From Echinicola vietnamensis DSM 17526 (lineage in GTDB: Bacteria; Bacteroidota; Bacteroidia; Cytophagales; Cyclobacteriaceae), in assembly GCF_000325705.1 (NCBI RefSeq), contig NC_019904.1:3226001-3290000 (forward strand): a stretch of DNA of 64,000 bases, in the 5' to 3' direction. Position 1 is the stretch's first letter. Every line of letters starts with the position of its first letter. The notes below the pieces were generated by a model, which searched no databases, was not told where the DNA came from, and was given only the letters and a program-made list of their open reading frames with translations. Below, one piece after another: positions 61,870 to 64,000 of the stretch. The translations under genes were made by a program, and so were the position numbers.

Positions 61870-64000
61870 TCAGCGTATTTCGGAGCTTTTGGTAAAATCC
61901 TTGGGCAGTTCTCCAAACTGTTTTTGGAAGCATTTGGAAAAGTAAGAAGGGGAGTTAAAGCCTACTTTCTCACTGATCTCCGTTACCGTGTATTGCCCGC
62001 TTTGGAGCATCTCTGCGGCTTTTTTAAGCCGTACCAGGCGGATATATCCATTGGGCGTCATTTTAGAGACACCTTTGATTTTGCGCAGTAGGCTGGATTG
62101 GCTCATGCAGAGGATGTCTGCCATTTCATTGACCCCAAAGCGTTCATTGCTCAGATTTTCCAGGATCGCTTCATTGGCTTGGGAAAGGAATTCCTCGTCT
62201 GCACGGGTATGCGCGATGGTTTCCACGTTCACCATGGGTTGATTGGCAAAAGCCTGGCGCACTTGGTCCCTATAATGAAGTAGGTTTTTGACCTGTAAGC
62301 CAAGATGGTCAATGCTAAACGGCTTTTCCAGGTAGACATCAGCTCCCATTTCCATGCCTTCAATTTTTGATTGCAGGGTGTTTTTGGCCGTGAGCATGAT
62401 CACGGGGATATGGCTAAAGTTGACATCGGATTTAATGGTGTCACAGAAGGTGAATCCGTCCATGACAGGCATCATTACGTCTGTGATGACCAAATCAATG
62501 GGCTTATCCTTGAGCTGTTGGATACCATCCTGCCCATTTTCAGCGCGATAGACATGATATTCTTCTTTTAGTTGATCATAGAGGAACTTTTGCAATTCCT
62601 TGTTGTCCTCTACCACTAGGATCGCTCCTTTTGAGGCAGCAGGCTTCGGTGATTTGGTGGTTTTGGTTGGGCGGTCCGGGGCAGGTTGCTCAGCAGGGAT
62701 TTCTGTGATTTTAATGGTGTTTTTCTGCTTGATCGGTAAGTCCAGGACAAAGGTGTTTCTGTTTTGGGGATAATCGGGATCTACATGAAGGCTGCCTCCA
62801 TGCATTTCGGCCAGGGATCTGGCCAAAGGAAGGCCCAACCCCGTGCCGGTGGTGTTGGGCTTATTGAATTCATTGCCCTCTTGGAAAAAGGGTTCAAAGA
62901 TTTTTTCCCGGTTTTCTGGGCTTATAAGGTGGCCATCATTGCTGACGATTACCTTAAAATGGGCTTCAGCAGGAGAGATGGCCATTTCCAACTGTGCAGT
63001 GCTTTCTGCATTTTTGATGGCATTGGAAAGGAGATTGCTGATGACCTTGGTAAAGGCCTCTCTGTCAACATCGGCAAAGAAGGGCGCATCGCTTCCCGTA
63101 AAATGAAAATTGACTTGTTGCTGTTCTGCACTGCCCTTAAAGCGAATAAAAATATCTTCCAGCAGTTTCCCTATTTCGTTTCGGGTAAAATTTAAGGTGA
63201 ATCCTTTGTTTTCTGTTTTTCTGAAATCCAACAACTCATTACTGAGCTCGATCAGCCTGTTGGTGTTTTTGTTCATGATCCAAAGGCTTTCCTTGATCTC
63301 CGGATTGATAGCATTTTCTTTATTGAGGATGCTCTCCAAGGGCCCCTTGATCAGGGTAAGTGGGGTCCTGATTTCATGGGTTATATTGGTAAAGAACTCG
63401 ATTTTGGATTGGTAGATTTCGCGCTGTTTTTCATCTTCCAGACGCTTAAAGGCAGCCGCTTGACGGCGATGGATACGATCCTTATAGAATTTCAATATCC
63501 CGTACAGCATGATTGCGAAGAGCAGGGTATAAGCCGTATAGGCCCAATTGGTCTTCCAAAATGGAGGGAGAATGGTGATATGGAGCATTGCCTCCCGATC
63601 GCTCCATTCGCCAAAAATATCGGCCGTTTTGATTTTAAGGGTATAATCTCCAGGAGGGAGATAGGAGTAGTTGATGCGTTGGTTTTGGGGAAGGTAAGTC
63701 CACGTCTTATCGAAGCCCTCCATTTTATAAGCGTATGGAAGGGCGTCTGAGGCCGTATAGCTCAGGGCTGCAAAATCAAAACTCAAAGATGATTGGTCAT
63801 GTTTCAGCGTGATTTCTGAGGTATTGGTAATGGATGCATTTAGAATGGAGTTCTCTCCTCCAATCGGTACGGGCGTATTGAAAATTTGGATGCCCGTAAA
63901 GACTACCGGCGGATCATATTCGTAAGGTTCGAATTCCCGGGGATCGAAGGAAATAAAGCCATTCAGGCACCCGAAGTATAAGGTGCCGTCTTTTGCCCTA
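61870..64000 (-). CDS. Hybrid two-component system sensor/regulator (HTCS), N-terminus outside window
   Basis: The C-terminal 710 residues or so of an HTCS. From the right edge: the last beta-propeller repeat ('KDGTLYFGCLNGFISFDP'), the Y_Y_Y domain ('YTASDALPYAYKMEGFDKTW'), one membrane helix ('WAYTAYTLLFAIMLYGILKF'), a histidine kinase with the phosphoacceptor in 'THEIRTPLTL' (codon at 63376-63378) and 'GTGLGLPLA', a receiver domain with the phosphorylated Asp in 'VITDVMMPVMDG' (codon at 62479-62481), and an AraC-type DNA-binding domain ('SQSSLLRKIKGVSKMTPNGY'). It binds an oligosaccharide in the periplasm and activates glycan genes. The open frame continues past 64000 without a start; an ATG at 63784-63786 in comparable numbering is not the true start because the propeller lies upstream of it. 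Confidence 0.93.
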   Translation of the reverse strand, partial: RAKDGTLYFGCLNGFISFDPREFEPYEYDPPVVFTGIQIFNTPVPIGGENSILNASITNTSEITLKHDQSSLSFDFAALSYTASDALPYAYKMEGFDKTWTYLPQNQRINYSYLPPGDYTLKIKTADIFGEWSDREAMLHITILPPFWKTNWAYTAYTLLFAIMLYGILKFYKDRIHRRQAAAFKRLEDEKQREIYQSKIEFFTNITHEIRTPLTLIKGPLESILNKENAINPEIKESLWIMNKNTNRLIELSNELLDFRKTENKGFTLNFTRNEIGKLLEDIFIRFKGSAEQQQVNFHFTGSDAPFFADVDREAFTKVISNLLSNAIKNAESTAQLEMAISPAEAHFKVIVSNDGHLISPENREKIFEPFFQEGNEFNKPNTTGTGLGLPLARSLAEMHGGSLHVDPDYPQNRNTFVLDLPIKQKNTIKITEIPAEQPAPDRPTKTTKSPKPAASKGAILVVEDNKELQKFLYDQLKEEYHVYRAENGQDGIQQLKDKPIDLVITDVMMPVMDGFTFCDTIKSDVNFSHIPVIMLTAKNTLQSKIEGMEMGADVYLEKPFSIDHLGLQVKNLLHYRDQVRQAFANQPMVNVETIAHTRADEEFLSQANEAILENLSNERFGVNEMADILCMSQSSLLRKIKGVSKMTPNGYIRLVRLKKAAEMLQSGQYTVTEISEKVGFNSPSYFSKCFQKQFGELPKDFTKSSEIR

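Overview
The window reads as chromosome of a polysaccharide-degrading member of the Bacteroidota. The reasons are two SusC/SusD pairs, FecR-type anti-sigma factors, a hybrid two-component sensor-regulator, many lipoproteins with C-terminal 'SC/AC' lipoboxes, promoter boxes of the TTTG / TAnnTTTG type, and no strong Shine-Dalgarno sites. The gene mix suggests a marine or soil Cyclobacteriaceae-like organism, but no rRNA or marker gene is present to prove it.

Layout. (1) 1-1180: the end of an unknown gene, a small membrane ORF and the remains of a decayed gene. (2) 1181-24423: a glycan-utilisation region on the + strand. It holds a GH127/DUF1680-type arabinofuranosidase, a GH2 enzyme, an oppositely oriented sodium:amino-acid symporter with an unusual secreted N-terminal part, a DUF5695-like secreted protein, a FecR without a sigma factor, SusC, SusD, a DUF1735-type lipoprotein, a TIG/NHL lipoprotein, a DUF4965-type protein and a basic-secretory-protein peptidase. 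(3) 24668-37221: surface polysaccharide genes: two GT4 enzymes, a WecG/TagA enzyme, an operon of an MsbA-like ABC exporter with four GT2 enzymes, another GT2, a GIY-YIG protein and a decayed cholesterol-dependent-cytolysin-like gene. (4) 38192-45679: a run of secreted glycosidases (four GH43-type propellers, one GH5-like enzyme, one BNR/sialidase-fold enzyme), followed by a membrane acyltransferase. Together with the GH127-like enzyme they point to arabinose-rich plant or algal polysaccharide; the exact substrate is an inference.

(5) 47185-58239: a second SusCD locus with its own ECF sigma and FecR. Its three enzymes are not glycosidases: a serine beta-lactamase-fold hydrolase, a lipoprotein form of glutamate racemase that keeps both catalytic cysteines, and a D-aminoacylase lipoprotein. 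I read this as an outer-membrane uptake system for D-amino-acid-containing material such as peptidoglycan peptides or N-acyl-D-amino acids.

(6) 58240-60540: a 2.3-kb region without protein genes. It contains two nearly identical copies, 1118 bp apart, of a 124-nt tRNA-like gene with a complete cloverleaf, a 55-nt variable arm, the triplet GTC at the anticodon position, its own promoter and its own terminator. This is the most unusual object in the window. (7) 60541-64000: a GH43 lipoprotein convergent with a hybrid two-component regulator that runs off the right edge.

Between genes there are several families of short palindromic repeats and a dispersed element of about 150 bp in three copies.
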